From: Turicibacter sp. TJ11
GTDB lineage: Bacteria > Bacillota_I > Bacilli_A > MOL361 > Turicibacteraceae
DNA: 64,000 nt
Assembly: GCF_021497505.1 (NCBI RefSeq)
Contig: NZ_CP069349.1
Location: 707,861 to 771,860 of the forward strand
Direction: 5' to 3'
The position numbers and the translations under genes are program-made. Below, one piece after another: positions 53,475 to 61,945 of this stretch; position 1 is the first letter of the stretch, and every line of letters starts with the position of its first letter. The notes below the pieces were generated by a model. The model saw only the letters and a program-made list of their open reading frames with translations. It ran no database searches and was not told where the DNA came from.

Positions 53475-53650
53475 AAAAAAGCCTCCACGTTTCTTATTTT
53501 AATTTTTCATTGACAAACTAAACTTATTTGATCCGTTCGACTCGTTTTAAAGTCGAAACCGTAGGCTGCTTCTCATCACTGCGCGATAGATGGCCTCCTA
53601 AAGATGATCGGTGATATCTAGCTAACGAGATAACAACCGTCTACTGATAC
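53475..53650 (-). promoter_or_regulatory. Structured 5' leader of the asparaginase gene
   Basis: Read on the minus strand, the leader forms a hairpin with GGT-TGT-TATCT / AGATA-TC-ACC arms, a second closed by TCATC / GATGA, and a third TTCGACT / AGTCGAA. No T-box, lysine or glutamine riboswitch motif is recognisable. There is no T-run directly after the last stem, so control, if any, is more likely at translation or by a binding protein. Confidence 0.5.
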
Positions 53651-53657
53651 ACATAAT

Positions 53658-53686
53658 ATTTTACTCATTCCAATTGCTTGTTGCAA
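53658..53686 (-). promoter_or_regulatory. Promoter of the asparaginase gene
   Basis: On the minus strand, TTGCAA (53681-53686) and TAAAAT (53658-53663) are 17 bp apart, placing the start of transcription about 175 nt upstream of the ATG. Confidence 0.72.
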
Positions 53687-53789
53687 CCTTTTACCAAAAA
53701 AAGAAAGAGTTGTCGAAAATATAAGATAAATGTATGATATCTAAATTTGAAAATAGGGGAGTGATTTGAATTTTTAACAGAATTCCCAC

Positions 53790-53819
53790 AAAAAAACTCT
53801 CTATTCAAGAGAGTTTATA
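53790..53819 (-). terminator. Terminator of the hutP-like gene
   Basis: AAACTCTCT-ATTCA-AGAGAGTTT with an A-run on its left, which reads as T on the minus strand. Confidence 0.85.
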
Positions 53820-53942
53820 ACGAATACGCTATGATTTTTTATTTAAGCTACCATGCTACTAAGCAATCAATTTTTTTATCTCCCACTATCACTTTTCATA
53901 GCAGTATGCCGCGTTTTAACTTCATTGACTTATATGTAAAGA

Positions 53943-54368
53943 TTAAATATTTGCAGGTACTGATCGATGGGCGAGTCCAATGACAACGTCATCTAAATGA
54001 AGTAACCCAATACTTAAAAAGATGCAAACCGTTAAATTTTCGCCACATCGAGCGATGGCGATTTTTCCACCTGCATTTAAACCAGTGGCCTTCATTGAAA
54101 CTTGCATAATTGCATCGCGCGTTGCCCCTGCAACAGCTCCATCTAAAACAAATGATTCCTTCGTGACATTGGTTTTACGTGAAGCGATGATTGCACGTTC
54201 AATAATTTTGGGAATCGATTGAATTAAATTTCCACCAATATCAACAGCCGTCGCGTGAATGCCTTGTTCTTTTAATTCACGGACAACTTCTTCTTCTTCT
54301 GTTCGAGAACCGGTCATCGAAACTTTAATGGCAGCTTTTGCTACATCTAAACTACTATATGTTTTCAT
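53943..54368 (-). CDS. HutP-family RNA-binding regulator
   Basis: 141 residues of the HutP type: KAAIKVSMTGSRTEEEEVVR, then LKEQGIHATAVDIGGNLIQS, a glycine-rich GAVAGATRDAIMQ, and the conserved C-terminal GLLHLDDVVIGLAHRSV. In Bacillus subtilis HutP binds L-histidine and Mg2+ and blocks termination in the hut leader. No hut gene lies nearby, and members like this one in clostridia and relatives have no proven target. The structured leader of the adjacent asparaginase gene is one conceivable target. Minus-strand AGGAGGTAACCGTAG precedes the ATG. Confidence 0.8.
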   Translation of the reverse strand: MKTYSSLDVAKAAIKVSMTGSRTEEEEVVRELKEQGIHATAVDIGGNLIQSIPKIIERAIIASRKTNVTKESFVLDGAVAGATRDAIMQVSMKATGLNAGGKIAIARCGENLTVCIFLSIGLLHLDDVVIGLAHRSVPANI

Positions 54369-54458
54369 CTACGGTTACCTCCTTAAGCTACTCTTTAAGG
54401 TTACACCTTTTTAATAAAAAATACAAAATAAAAATGCTTCTTTATCAGGAAACAATAA

Positions 54459-54484
54459 AAAAAACACTGATTCAGTGTCTTTTC
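54459..54484. terminator. Terminator-like hairpin
   Basis: AAAAACACTGA-TTCAGTGTCTTTT, upstream of the hutP-like gene, with A and T runs. Confidence 0.7.
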
Positions 54485-54554
54485 CATTTATAGTGCTCTT
54501 TAGAAAATAAGAGGTATGAGAAAGAGAAGAAAGGTGAGCTCTAGGTGAATGTCT

Positions 54555-54686
54555 AAGTTGTGCTCACTACTATTATGGATTGTTTTATTTTGATTATACA
54601 GTTAAAATAAAAATTTTTTAAAAAAACACCATTGCCGGTCAATGGTGTTTTAGGAATGTAGGTAAAGATAAGGAGTGTGAGCACAA
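54555..54686. repeat. Inverted pair GTTGTGCTCAC / GTGTGAGCACAAC
   Basis: GTTGTGCTCAC (54555-54565) and GTGAGCACAAC (54677-54687) face each other. Between them lies a strong hairpin, AACACCATTG-CCGGT-CAATGGTGTT (54627-54652). This is perhaps what remains of an insertion-sequence end or a collapsed inverted element. Confidence 0.5.
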
Positions 54687-54798
54687 CTGGCTCAAATCTA
54701 TTATACGTTCTATTGAAGGTTGGTTCAATAAAATCTACCCAAACCAAGAAGAATTGCAAGAAGTAGGGGCACAAAAGTTCATGAATATGACATTTTAA
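54676..54798 (+). pseudogene. C-terminal fragment of an unidentified gene
   Basis: An open stretch of 40 codons ending at TAA 54796: NWLKSIIRSIEGWFNKIYPN then QEELQEVGAQKFMNMTF. It has coding-like composition but no start codon or ribosome binding site. It looks like the tail of a transposase or other gene cut off by the inverted repeat on its left. I cannot name the family. Confidence 0.4.
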
Positions 54799-54877
54799 AT
54801 AAACTTCCGACACGAAAAACACAGGGAAATGAATAGAAAATGCATATCCTGAATCATTTTGTAGATAGATTCAGTGC

Positions 54878-56386
54878 TTAAAATAGGTTAGGATCAATTT
54901 TATTTTTAGTTGAGGTTAAGGGGTGATGAGCAGGTCCTGTAATGATTTCTCCTTTATAAGAGAAGCGTGAACCATGACAAGGACAATCCCAAGTCGCTTC
55001 GGCACGATTGAAGTTTAATTCGCATCCTAAATGAGGACACGTAATATCAACGACAAATAACTCATCATTTTCATCTTTATAAATTCCGTATTTACCTTCA
55101 TCGGTATGAATCACTGTTGATTGTCCACGATCGAGTGACTCTAAATCATCACCAAGTTTTAGTTTTCCTTTTAACAGTTCAGACGCGACTTGGGCGTTAT
55201 AAAGCACTAAATTTTTAAATTGCGCACGAATATTTTTACGTTGAGGACTAAATAACGAACGCCATGGATTTTCTTTTTGTAGTATTAAGTCACGAAGGAG
55301 TAGGGCAGACACCGTACTATTAGTCATTCCCCATTTTTTAAATCCAGTCGCCACGTAAATCTCGTCATTTTCTTGCATACGCCCGATAAATGGAATTTGA
55401 TCAATCGTTTTATAATCTTGTGTTGACCACTGATAACTAATCTCATCAATATTAAACATGTCGCGTGCAAATTGTTCAATGATTTCATATTTCTGAACCG
55501 TATCATCTGTTGTTCCCGTGCGATGATCTTCACCACCTACAATTAAGTAATCTTGATAGGTTCTAATGGTACGGGTCGGTTCTTCATATGAAATATACAT
55601 CCCATCAGGCATTGTTTTTGCCCCTTTGCAAGCTGTTAAATATGAGCGTGAAGGTTCAACTTTAGCAAAGAGTAGGGCAAGATCATCATAAAATGGGAAG
55701 TGTGACGTTTGAACCACTTTTTTTGCTTCAATGTGAAAGCCCGTTTTTGTCTCAATGATGTGATGAGTGGGTTGTTTTTTTAACTCAACTGCTGGAGTAT
55801 GTTCATAAACTTCAATATTCGATGATTTTTTTATTTCTTGTAATAAGCAAATCAGATATTTAAGTGGGTGAAATTGAGCCTGATTTTCTAAAATCAACGC
55901 TTTTTCAATTGGAAAAGGTAAATCAAGTTCATCGACTAATCGTCCGTTTAAACCAAGTTTTTGATAAGCTTTAAATTCCTTTTCAAGAATAGGAACATAC
56001 TTTTCATCTTGCGTATAAACAGCTGAAAACTTTTTCTCAAAATCACAATCAATATTTAATTTTTTGATTGTTTGTTCAATGAAATCAAGGGCATCTAATT
56101 GAGCATTAGCATAACACTTAGCTTGATATTCACCGTAATGATTTAAGATTTTATGATAATCAAGATTATGTTGAGCTGTAATTTTTGCTGTCGTATACGC
56201 ACTTGTCCCATGTAAAACTTCATCAGAATCAATTAATGCAACATTTAACTCAGTATCTTTAAGTAAATAAGCTAATGTGACACCAGCCATTCCGGCACCT
56301 ACAATACACACATCAACTGATCGATCATGTGTTAGTTGTGAAAACTTTGGTGCTGAGATGGTATCAAGCCATAAAGGAACACGCAT
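54878..56386 (-). CDS. FAD-dependent oxidoreductase with C-terminal Rieske domain
   Basis: 502 residues. A DAO-type FAD domain starts with DVCIVGAGMAGVTLAYLL (about 26-43). The substrate domain follows, and YVATGFKKWGMTNSTVSALL (about 365-385) closes the flavin fold. The C-terminal Rieske [2Fe-2S] domain (about 410-500) has both ligand pairs, CPHLGC and CPCHGSRF. This is the YhfW-like fusion found in Bacillota. The electron partner and substrate are unknown. AGGAGGTTTTTCATT on the minus strand precedes the ATG. Confidence 0.92.
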   Translation of the reverse strand: MRVPLWLDTISAPKFSQLTHDRSVDVCIVGAGMAGVTLAYLLKDTELNVALIDSDEVLHGTSAYTTAKITAQHNLDYHKILNHYGEYQAKCYANAQLDALDFIEQTIKKLNIDCDFEKKFSAVYTQDEKYVPILEKEFKAYQKLGLNGRLVDELDLPFPIEKALILENQAQFHPLKYLICLLQEIKKSSNIEVYEHTPAVELKKQPTHHIIETKTGFHIEAKKVVQTSHFPFYDDLALLFAKVEPSRSYLTACKGAKTMPDGMYISYEEPTRTIRTYQDYLIVGGEDHRTGTTDDTVQKYEIIEQFARDMFNIDEISYQWSTQDYKTIDQIPFIGRMQENDEIYVATGFKKWGMTNSTVSALLLRDLILQKENPWRSLFSPQRKNIRAQFKNLVLYNAQVASELLKGKLKLGDDLESLDRGQSTVIHTDEGKYGIYKDENDELFVVDITCPHLGCELNFNRAEATWDCPCHGSRFSYKGEIITGPAHHPLTSTKNKIDPNLF

Positions 56387-56504
56387 AATGAAAAACCTCC
56401 TACAATATTAGACTAATTATAGTGTTCATCACAAAAAAAGAAATATGTATGATTTTACTACAAATAAATCCTAAAATACCCATAATCCTAATTATGTAAA
56501 CTTA

Positions 56505-56538
<34 letters not shown>

Positions 56539-56597
56539 TATTAAGTCTTAAATGATAATCTCTCATGCTCTTTCATTTATTTCTTGTTCACTAATGA

Positions 56598-56644
56598 TCA
56601 AAAAAAGAGATGGCGACAAAATAATTCGAAGCGATCTCTTTAAT
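56598..56644 (-). terminator. Terminator of the glucosaminidase gene
   Basis: AAAGAGAT-GGC pairs with GC-GATCTCTTT around a loop, with an A-run on its left (T on the minus strand). Confidence 0.82.
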
Positions 56645-56691
56645 AAGTAGCATTTTTTACTTAATGATTAACAACGGTACTTAACTATTAG

Positions 56692-57408
56692 TTAAACGTA
56701 ATCTGCGACTAAAAATGAATTAAATCCTTTGGCTTTCAGTTTAGCTTGTTGACTTAAAGCATTCTCCTGGCTAGTATAAGAACCTACAATGACCCTTAAG
56801 TAATCGACTCCATCTTTGGGGACTGTCACTAAGAACGATTTAAATCCTTCATGCTCTAAAGCTTGTTGCTGTGCTCTGGCATTGACTCTGCTTGTATATG
56901 ATCCTACAACGACACGATAATAAAGTGTGAGTCCAGTTTCCTTTACAGATGTAAAATCATAGCGCTGTAAGTCATATTGCTCAATTAACCCTATTAACTT
57001 ATTTGGATAATTAGGATCGGTAGCATAACCTGCTTGATAGATTTCTTCACATGCCACTTTATAATCTTTGGCTTCTAATACTTTCGTGTATCTTTCTTTT
57101 TGAAGTAAGCTAGAATGATCTCGAATACTTTCAGCCCATCCGTCATAAACCTTGAATTTAGTCTTAATCGTATAAGGCTCATTGTCTTTGTATTCTCGTG
57201 TTTCTTTTGTATAGGTGACCCCTCGCCAAGCATCCGTTGCCTTCATTCCAAAAAGATTATTCGCATGAACCGCTAACTCACTCTCACCCCATCCTGATTC
57301 TAAGATAGCTTGTGCGATTGTTAGTGAAGCTAACACCTTTGTCTTTGCCATATCAGAAATAGCTAATGGCGCTATTTTTTGAATAAAATGATCTGTCTTT
57401 GTACTCAT
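56692..57408 (-). CDS. Glucosaminidase with two SPOR-like repeats, no signal peptide
   Basis: 238 residues starting at 57408, after minus-strand AAAGGAGGATGATGAG. The N-terminal FlgJ-type glucosaminidase domain has LASLTIAQAILESGWGESEL (catalytic Glu) and NNLFGMKATDAWRG, and AGYATDPNYPNKL near 145. Two C-terminal SPOR-like repeats follow: YYRVVVGSYTSRVNARAQQQ (about 169) and YLRVIVGSYTSQENALSQQA (about 205), both wall-binding units. No secretion signal is visible, as in phage endolysins. The role may be lysis or sporulation rather than growth. Confidence 0.85.
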   Translation of the reverse strand: MSTKTDHFIQKIAPLAISDMAKTKVLASLTIAQAILESGWGESELAVHANNLFGMKATDAWRGVTYTKETREYKDNEPYTIKTKFKVYDGWAESIRDHSSLLQKERYTKVLEAKDYKVACEEIYQAGYATDPNYPNKLIGLIEQYDLQRYDFTSVKETGLTLYYRVVVGSYTSRVNARAQQQALEHEGFKSFLVTVPKDGVDYLRVIVGSYTSQENALSQQAKLKAKGFNSFLVADYV

Positions 57409-57656
57409 CTCATCATCCTCCTTTAGATTTTTAATAAATATATGAATTGACCTATCATAGACTATTAAGCGATCAGCTATTTGGTTACATCTTATCATTC
57501 ATCAAAGGTGTTTTAACACTTAACATCCTTTTACTCTAGGTTTTCATCCTAACTGTAGTCCACTTTATCAATTAGATTTAAGTTTAATGATTGAAATTAT
57601 CCATCTAGAGGCGTAACCAACCGTCTTATTCATCGTCAGTCTAATATTATTCTATG
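57409..57656. other. Gene-free spacer
   Basis: No gene or hairpin supported. It may hold the promoter of the glucosaminidase gene. Confidence 0.45.
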
Positions 57657-57679
57657 AAAAAAAGGGTTCTATAATATTT

Positions 57680-57708
57680 GGTGTTGCTGATGAAGCAACG
57701 CCTTTTTT
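57680..57708 (+). terminator. Hairpin inside the ISL3 left end
   Basis: GGTGTTGCT-GATG-AGCAACGCC followed by a T-run. It would shield the transposase gene from outside transcription. Confidence 0.75.
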
Positions 57709-57789
57709 CATGACATAAAAAAAAGAGACATCTCGTCTCCATCCTGTTACAATGTTATCTGCTAAAACAAGATTGAAAGGATCGATCGA

Positions 57790-59121
57790 ATGTCCCATTC
57801 ATATTTTACTAGAAAACTCCTAAATATCAAAGATAAACATATCACCTTTGAGGAAGATTATTTGGAAGAAGTCAAGATTCATGGTGTGACTAGCTTTATT
57901 TTTAAAGGCATTTTATCTTATCAACCCACTCATTGCGAACACTGTGGAACTCTTTTTGATTCTAAATTTAAAAAGCATGGATTCAAAACGCCTCGAATTG
58001 TGATTCCTAAAGTTTCACTCCATGATACTTATTTAGATTTAAAGAAACAGCGTTACTTTTGTGGACATTGTCAGTCGACGTTCACTCTAAAAACATCTCT
58101 TGTTGAAAAAAATTGCTTCATCTCTTACTCTACCAAACATGCCATCGCATTAGAAGCACAAAATAAAATCTCGGAGTCTGATATTGCTCGCCGTCATCAA
58201 GTCTCTCATTCCACTGTCAATCGTATCATTCACAGCTTCTATGAATCTCAATCATTAAATTTTAATTCCCTTCCAGAAAATCTTTGTTTTGATGAATTTA
58301 AATCGGTTAAATCTGCTCAGGGCCACATGTCCTTCATCTTTTGTGACGCTGATACCAAACAAATCATTGATATCATTGAAGATCGACGTTTAAGTTCCCT
58401 TCAAACCTATTTTAAACGCTATACCCAAGAAGCACGTTCTCGTGTCAAACATATTGTCATTGATATGTACGCCCCTTATACCAGCTTAATTAAGGAGCTT
58501 TTTCCTCAGGCCAAAATTGTCCTCGATCCATTCCATCTCGTTCAACATATTTCTCGTGCGTTAAATAAAACAAGAATTCGATTCATGAAACAGTTTAAGA
58601 AACACAGTCGCAAATTTAAACGTTACTGGCGCTTATTATTAAAATCTCACACCTTACTTAACACCACGACTTATCGCCCCGTTTACTGTTTTAAGCAACC
58701 GATGCGTGAGATCGATATCCTAAACTTTTTACTTGATTTATCTCCTGAATTAAAAGCAACCTATGACCTCTATCAAGACTTACTTTTCGCTCTTCAAACC
58801 AAAAACTTCGAGCGATTCCATCACTTACTTCAAGTGAAGCACCCTCTGATTTCTCCTGAATTCCAAACCGCTTTTCAAACCTTTAAAACGTATCAATCTT
58901 ATATCGAAAACACACTGACAACTCCGTATACCAATGGTCCGATTGAAGGGATTAACAATAAAATTAAAGTCATTAAACGAATCGCTTTTGGGTATCGAAG
59001 CTTTTACCATTGGGTCACCTACCATGCGGAGCATGTCTCCTCCACTAGTAGGGTAATTAAATCAAGAATTCTTATGACTCAAAATCTAACCAAACCTAAA
59101 GTAAAAATCCTAGCAGCATAG
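57790..59121 (+). CDS. ISL3-family transposase
   Basis: 443 residues, apparently intact. An N-terminal zinc-binding region has CEHCGTLF and CGHCQSTF, followed by an HTH (SESDIARRHQVSHSTVNRII). The catalytic core has LCFDEFKSVKSAQGHMSFIF, VIDMYAPYTSLIKELFPQAK and LDPFHLVQHISRALN. The closing block is TPYTNGPIEGINNKIKVIKR, then AFGYRSFYHW. It is the only ISL3 transposase in the window and a candidate helper for the cassettes. Confidence 0.95.
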   Translation: MSHSYFTRKLLNIKDKHITFEEDYLEEVKIHGVTSFIFKGILSYQPTHCEHCGTLFDSKFKKHGFKTPRIVIPKVSLHDTYLDLKKQRYFCGHCQSTFTLKTSLVEKNCFISYSTKHAIALEAQNKISESDIARRHQVSHSTVNRIIHSFYESQSLNFNSLPENLCFDEFKSVKSAQGHMSFIFCDADTKQIIDIIEDRRLSSLQTYFKRYTQEARSRVKHIVIDMYAPYTSLIKELFPQAKIVLDPFHLVQHISRALNKTRIRFMKQFKKHSRKFKRYWRLLLKSHTLLNTTTYRPVYCFKQPMREIDILNFLLDLSPELKATYDLYQDLLFALQTKNFERFHHLLQVKHPLISPEFQTAFQTFKTYQSYIENTLTTPYTNGPIEGINNKIKVIKRIAFGYRSFYHWVTYHAEHVSSTSRVIKSRILMTQNLTKPKVKILAA

Positions 59122-59203
59122 CCACTAGGATTTCAATTCAAGTCACTCATTGTAATAGGTTAAAAATTAATCAGCAACACTATTTGACAAAGAGCCAAAA
59201 AAA

Positions 59204-59226
59204 GATCTACTTTGAGTAGATCTTTA
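59204..59226 (-). terminator. Terminator of the 59224 gene, split from its T-tract
   Basis: GATCTAC-TTTG-GTAGATC. The A-run to its left (T-tract on the minus strand) is the ISL3 duplication, so enough of it remains to terminate. Confidence 0.8.
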
Positions 59227-59457
59227 CTTAATTAAACAAATCGGATGCTGATCAACATAGGATTGAATCATTTCTTTAATTTCTTGTGTAGACCAATCTA
59301 ATTGATCTAGCCCCCCTATTTCACAAGTGACGCTTCCTTCAATACTTTTAAATAACCGATGATAAATTTGCTTTGATTTTTTAAATGTTTCACCATCATC
59401 GATGAGATATTGATAAAGAACCTCTATTTCTTTTTGAATATACTCACGGTCATCCAC
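59224..59457 (-). CDS. Small soluble protein, unknown
   Basis: A 77-residue acidic protein of helical character (YIQKEIEVLYQYLIDDGETF, STQEIKEMIQSYVDQH). No membrane segment. Minus-strand AGGAGGGATTTAGGTGG precedes the ATG. I do not recognise it. Confidence 0.6.
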   Translation of the reverse strand: MDDREYIQKEIEVLYQYLIDDGETFKKSKQIYHRLFKSIEGSVTCEIGGLDQLDWSTQEIKEMIQSYVDQHPICLIK

Positions 59458-59541
59458 CTAAATCCCTCCTATCTGATCTCCCTATCATAATCAGATTATC
59501 CTTTTTTCGTCAAGTGATGCTGCTCTTTCTTTATAGATTAC

Positions 59542-59997
59542 TTAAGATTTGGCCTCTAATAAAGGTAAATAATCACCATATCCCGCTTCTTTCATTTCAG
59601 CTTTAGGAATAAATCGAAGCGCGGCAGAGTTAATACAGTAACGCAATCCTCCTTGATCAAGCGGACCATCATTAAAGACATGACCTAAATGAGAATCGGC
59701 ATGAGCACTTCTAACTTCAATTCGATGCATGTGATGTGACCAATCCGCTTTTTCTTTAATCATGTTTCGCTGAATCGGTTTTGAGAAAGCTGGCCAACCA
59801 CATCCAGAGTTGAATTTGTCACAGGATAAAAATAAAGGTTCTCCACTCACAATATCAACATAAATTCCTTCTTCAAAATGTTGATCATACTCGTTTTCAA
59901 AGGGACGCTCTGTGGCATTATGTTGAGTGACCTCATACTGTAACGGTGTTAACGTTTGTTTTAAAATAGCATCCGCTGGTTTTTCGTATTTGTTCAT
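59542..59997 (-). CDS. msrB: Peptide methionine (R)-S-oxide reductase
   Basis: A 151-residue stand-alone MsrB that repairs the R form of methionine sulfoxide. Active-site Cys121 lies in [13 protein letters not shown]; other signatures are [11 protein letters not shown] and [18 protein letters not shown] second cysteine (Cys66 in NSGCGWP) may resolve the sulfenic acid. The two CxxC zinc-binding pairs of some MsrBs are absent. AAGGAGGTTTATTT on the minus strand precedes the ATG. Confidence 0.94.
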   Translation of the reverse strand: MNKYEKPADAILKQTLTPLQYEVTQHNATERPFENEYDQHFEEGIYVDIVSGEPLFLSCDKFNSGCGWPAFSKPIQRNMIKEKADWSHHMHRIEVRSAHADSHLGHVFNDGPLDQGGLRYCINSAALRFIPKAEMKEAGYGDYLPLLEAKS

Positions 59998-60207
59998 AAA
60001 TAAACCTCCTTATCAGATAAAAAATTTAATTATTTTAAATTGAAATCATTATCACGATGAACTTCTCTTTAACTCAATGAAACTAAATCATCATGTTAAT
60101 GCTTTATAAGACGTTTTATTTCCTTAGTTATTATAGGCTTTATTGTGAAAATCTATCACTCATGAAGTTTTAGATGTCATCCTAATTTCATTTTAATAGA
60201 ACCTACT

Positions 60208-60240
60208 AAAAAAACTTGCATGTTTGTGCAAGTTTTTTTG
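60208..60240 (-). terminator. Terminator of the TPM/LemA operon
   Basis: AAAACTTGCA-TGTTTG-TGCAAGTTTT, with an A-run on its left for the minus strand. Confidence 0.88.
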
Positions 60241-60244
60241 TGAT

Positions 60245-61039
60245 TTAAAAACGTCTGGATGCTCCACCACCACCTGAGCGTCCCCCTCCTCCTGAACTTC
60301 TTGAATTGCCTGAAAGGGAAGAAGATGACACACTTGATGTTTGTCCGATAAAGTTCATTAAAAGAAGTAAAGACTCCGCAAAACTTAGTCCCATGAATCT
60401 ACAAACGGTGAAGTAAATGACAAATCCAATGACAGCAGTTAACGTTAATGTATTAAAAGAAGTATGGTCATCTTCCGCTACGTCCACATCAATCCCTGAA
60501 ACACTACCATTAAATACATCCTCATATCCATACTCGGTTTGAATGGCAACTATCACTTGATCAAAAATATCACGAATCGCGAGTGAATAATTACCGTCCG
60601 CTAATAGTTCCATGGATTGATCAAGAATTCTTCCAACTTTTCCATCAGGTAAAGCTCCTTCTAATCCGTAACCCACTTCAATTCGTATTTCTCGATCCTC
60701 TGTTGCCAGTAAGATGAGAACGCCATTATCGTAGTCTGAATTTCCTATCTTCATTTTCTCAAACTGTTCAACAGCATAGGTTTCAATGGGGACGCCATCC
60801 AACGTTGGAATGATGACAACAGCTACTTGGGGTTTTTGCTCTGTTTTTTCAAAGAGATGATTGATTTGTATGATGTGCTGCTTGACTTCACTTGATAAAA
60901 CGGAGCTCTTATCGGTGACATAGTAATTGCTATCAGGATTAACCGTTGCAAAAACATCAAGACTAATCGCACCTAAAACACTGATCAAACATAAAGTAGC
61001 AGATAAAATAAGTTTTTTAATCCATTTCTTTTTTCTCAA
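60245..61039 (-). CDS. TPM-domain membrane protein (YgcG-like)
   Basis: 264 residues: a signal/anchor helix (about 8-30), an extracytoplasmic TPM domain and one membrane span (about 200-218). The TPM domain has YYVTDKSSVLSSEVKQHIIQ, GNSDYDNGVLILLATEDREI and EVGYGLEGALPDGKVGRIL. The protein ends in a Ser/Gly-rich tail, SSGGGGRSGGGGASRRF, typical of YgcG proteins. TPM proteins are usually paired with LemA, as here (the LemA gene is 60 bp upstream). Function unknown; TPM domains may have acid-phosphatase activity. Confidence 0.9.
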   Translation of the reverse strand: MRKKKWIKKLILSATLCLISVLGAISLDVFATVNPDSNYYVTDKSSVLSSEVKQHIIQINHLFEKTEQKPQVAVVIIPTLDGVPIETYAVEQFEKMKIGNSDYDNGVLILLATEDREIRIEVGYGLEGALPDGKVGRILDQSMELLADGNYSLAIRDIFDQVIVAIQTEYGYEDVFNGSVSGIDVDVAEDDHTSFNTLTLTAVIGFVIYFTVCRFMGLSFAESLLLLMNFIGQTSSVSSSSLSGNSRSSGGGGRSGGGGASRRF

Positions 61040-61065
61040 AATTAAAAACCTCTCTTTTTATCTAA

Positions 61066-61097
61066 TGAAAAAAGGTTACATGAAGCAACCTTTTTTC
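61066..61097 (-). terminator. Hairpin between lemA and the TPM gene
   Basis: AAAAAAGGTT-ACATGAAGC-AACCTTTTTT. It would partly attenuate transcription into the TPM gene if the two are co-transcribed. Confidence 0.8.
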
Positions 61098-61098
61098 A

Positions 61099-61668
61099 TT
61101 AATTGTTGAAGTCGACTTTTGGAGCTTCTTCGGCTCCCGCTTGCGCTGTAAATTGTTCACGTTTTTCAATCCCCATCATGCTTGCTACTAAATTAGTTGG
61201 GAACTTACGGATTTTAGCGTTGAAGTTTTGTACAGCAGTATTGTAGCGACTACGCTCTGTGGCGACACGATTTTCTGTTCCTGCTAATTCATCCATTAAA
61301 GCCGTCACTTGTGTATCAGCTTTTAATTCAGGATAGTTTTCTACCACTACTAGTAAACGTGATAAAGCTCCTTCTAATTCAGATGAAGCTTCAACTTTAT
61401 CATCAATCGTTGTGGCACCTGCTAACTTCGAACGAGCCTCTGCAATTGAAGTAAAAACTTCTGTTTCATGGGTCATATATCCCTTAGTTGCATTCACTAA
61501 ATTCGGAATTAAGTCAAATCGGCGCTGTAACTGGATTTCAACATTCGAATACTGCGTGTCTACCGCTTCCTCTAGGGACACGATTCCATTATAAGAGCTG
61601 ATGAACCAGCCAGCGATTAATGCAATCACAGCAAATATCCCAACTAAGATCGTTGTTGTTTTCTTCAT
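61099..61668 (-). CDS. lemA: LemA family protein
   Basis: 189 residues: one N-terminal membrane helix (about 5-25), then a long helical domain. Family sequences are YNGIVSLEEAVDTQYSNVEI, QRRFDLIPNLVNATKGYMTH, YNTAVQNFNAKIRKFPTNLV and ASMMGIEKREQF. It is a membrane-tethered protein of unknown role, commonly next to TPM-domain proteins. AGGGAGGTATTAGATT on the minus strand precedes the ATG. Confidence 0.93.
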   Translation of the reverse strand: MKKTTTILVGIFAVIALIAGWFISSYNGIVSLEEAVDTQYSNVEIQLQRRFDLIPNLVNATKGYMTHETEVFTSIAEARSKLAGATTIDDKVEASSELEGALSRLLVVVENYPELKADTQVTALMDELAGTENRVATERSRYNTAVQNFNAKIRKFPTNLVASMMGIEKREQFTAQAGAEEAPKVDFNN

Positions 61669-61902
61669 AATCTAATACCTCCCTATCTTCCATTTTAATT
61701 GAATAAATTATACCACTATTTTTCCCCACTCTCATAAAAAAATAACCGTTTTCTAAACTTTTTTTGCTTGATTAGAATGTTTTATTCAAAGAACTTTTAA
61801 TATATCTTATTGCAAGACACCTAGTTATGATCCTACATCTATATAAAGATTTTAGTCATTTTCACAGGAACTTTTCCTATTTATATCTAAAGGAGCAAGC
61901 AA

Positions 61903-61941
61903 TAAAAAAATCCTATGAATCAAGTTTTCGTAGGATTTTTA
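61903..61941 (-). terminator. Terminator of the serine hydrolase gene
   Basis: AAAAATCCTA pairs with TAGGATTTTT around a GAATCAAGTTTTC-type loop. Confidence 0.85.
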
Positions 61942-61945
61942 GTAC

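Larger units (their letters stand above)
57657..59204 (+). mobile_element. ISL3-family element, complete
   Basis: The element proper is 57665-59196 (1532 bp). The left end is GGTTCTATAATATTTGGTGT then TGCTGA; the right end, reversed, is GGCTCTTTGTCAAATAGTGT then TGCTGA. The 8-bp target duplication AAAAAAAG is perfect (57657-57664, 59197-59204). It landed in the T-tract of the terminator of the leftward gene at 59224. Its ends resemble those of the transposase-less cassettes at 3.9-19.5 kb. Confidence 0.92.

Noticed and set aside
53475-53650. T-box or amino-acid riboswitch ahead of asparaginase
   Set aside because: No T-box AGGGTGG motif, no terminator/antiterminator pair, and no match to lysine, glycine or glutamine aptamers that I can recognise.
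54553-54822. Leftward 89-codon ORF
   Set aside because: It overlaps the inverted repeat and hairpin, lacks a ribosome binding site, and the better coding signal is on the other strand.
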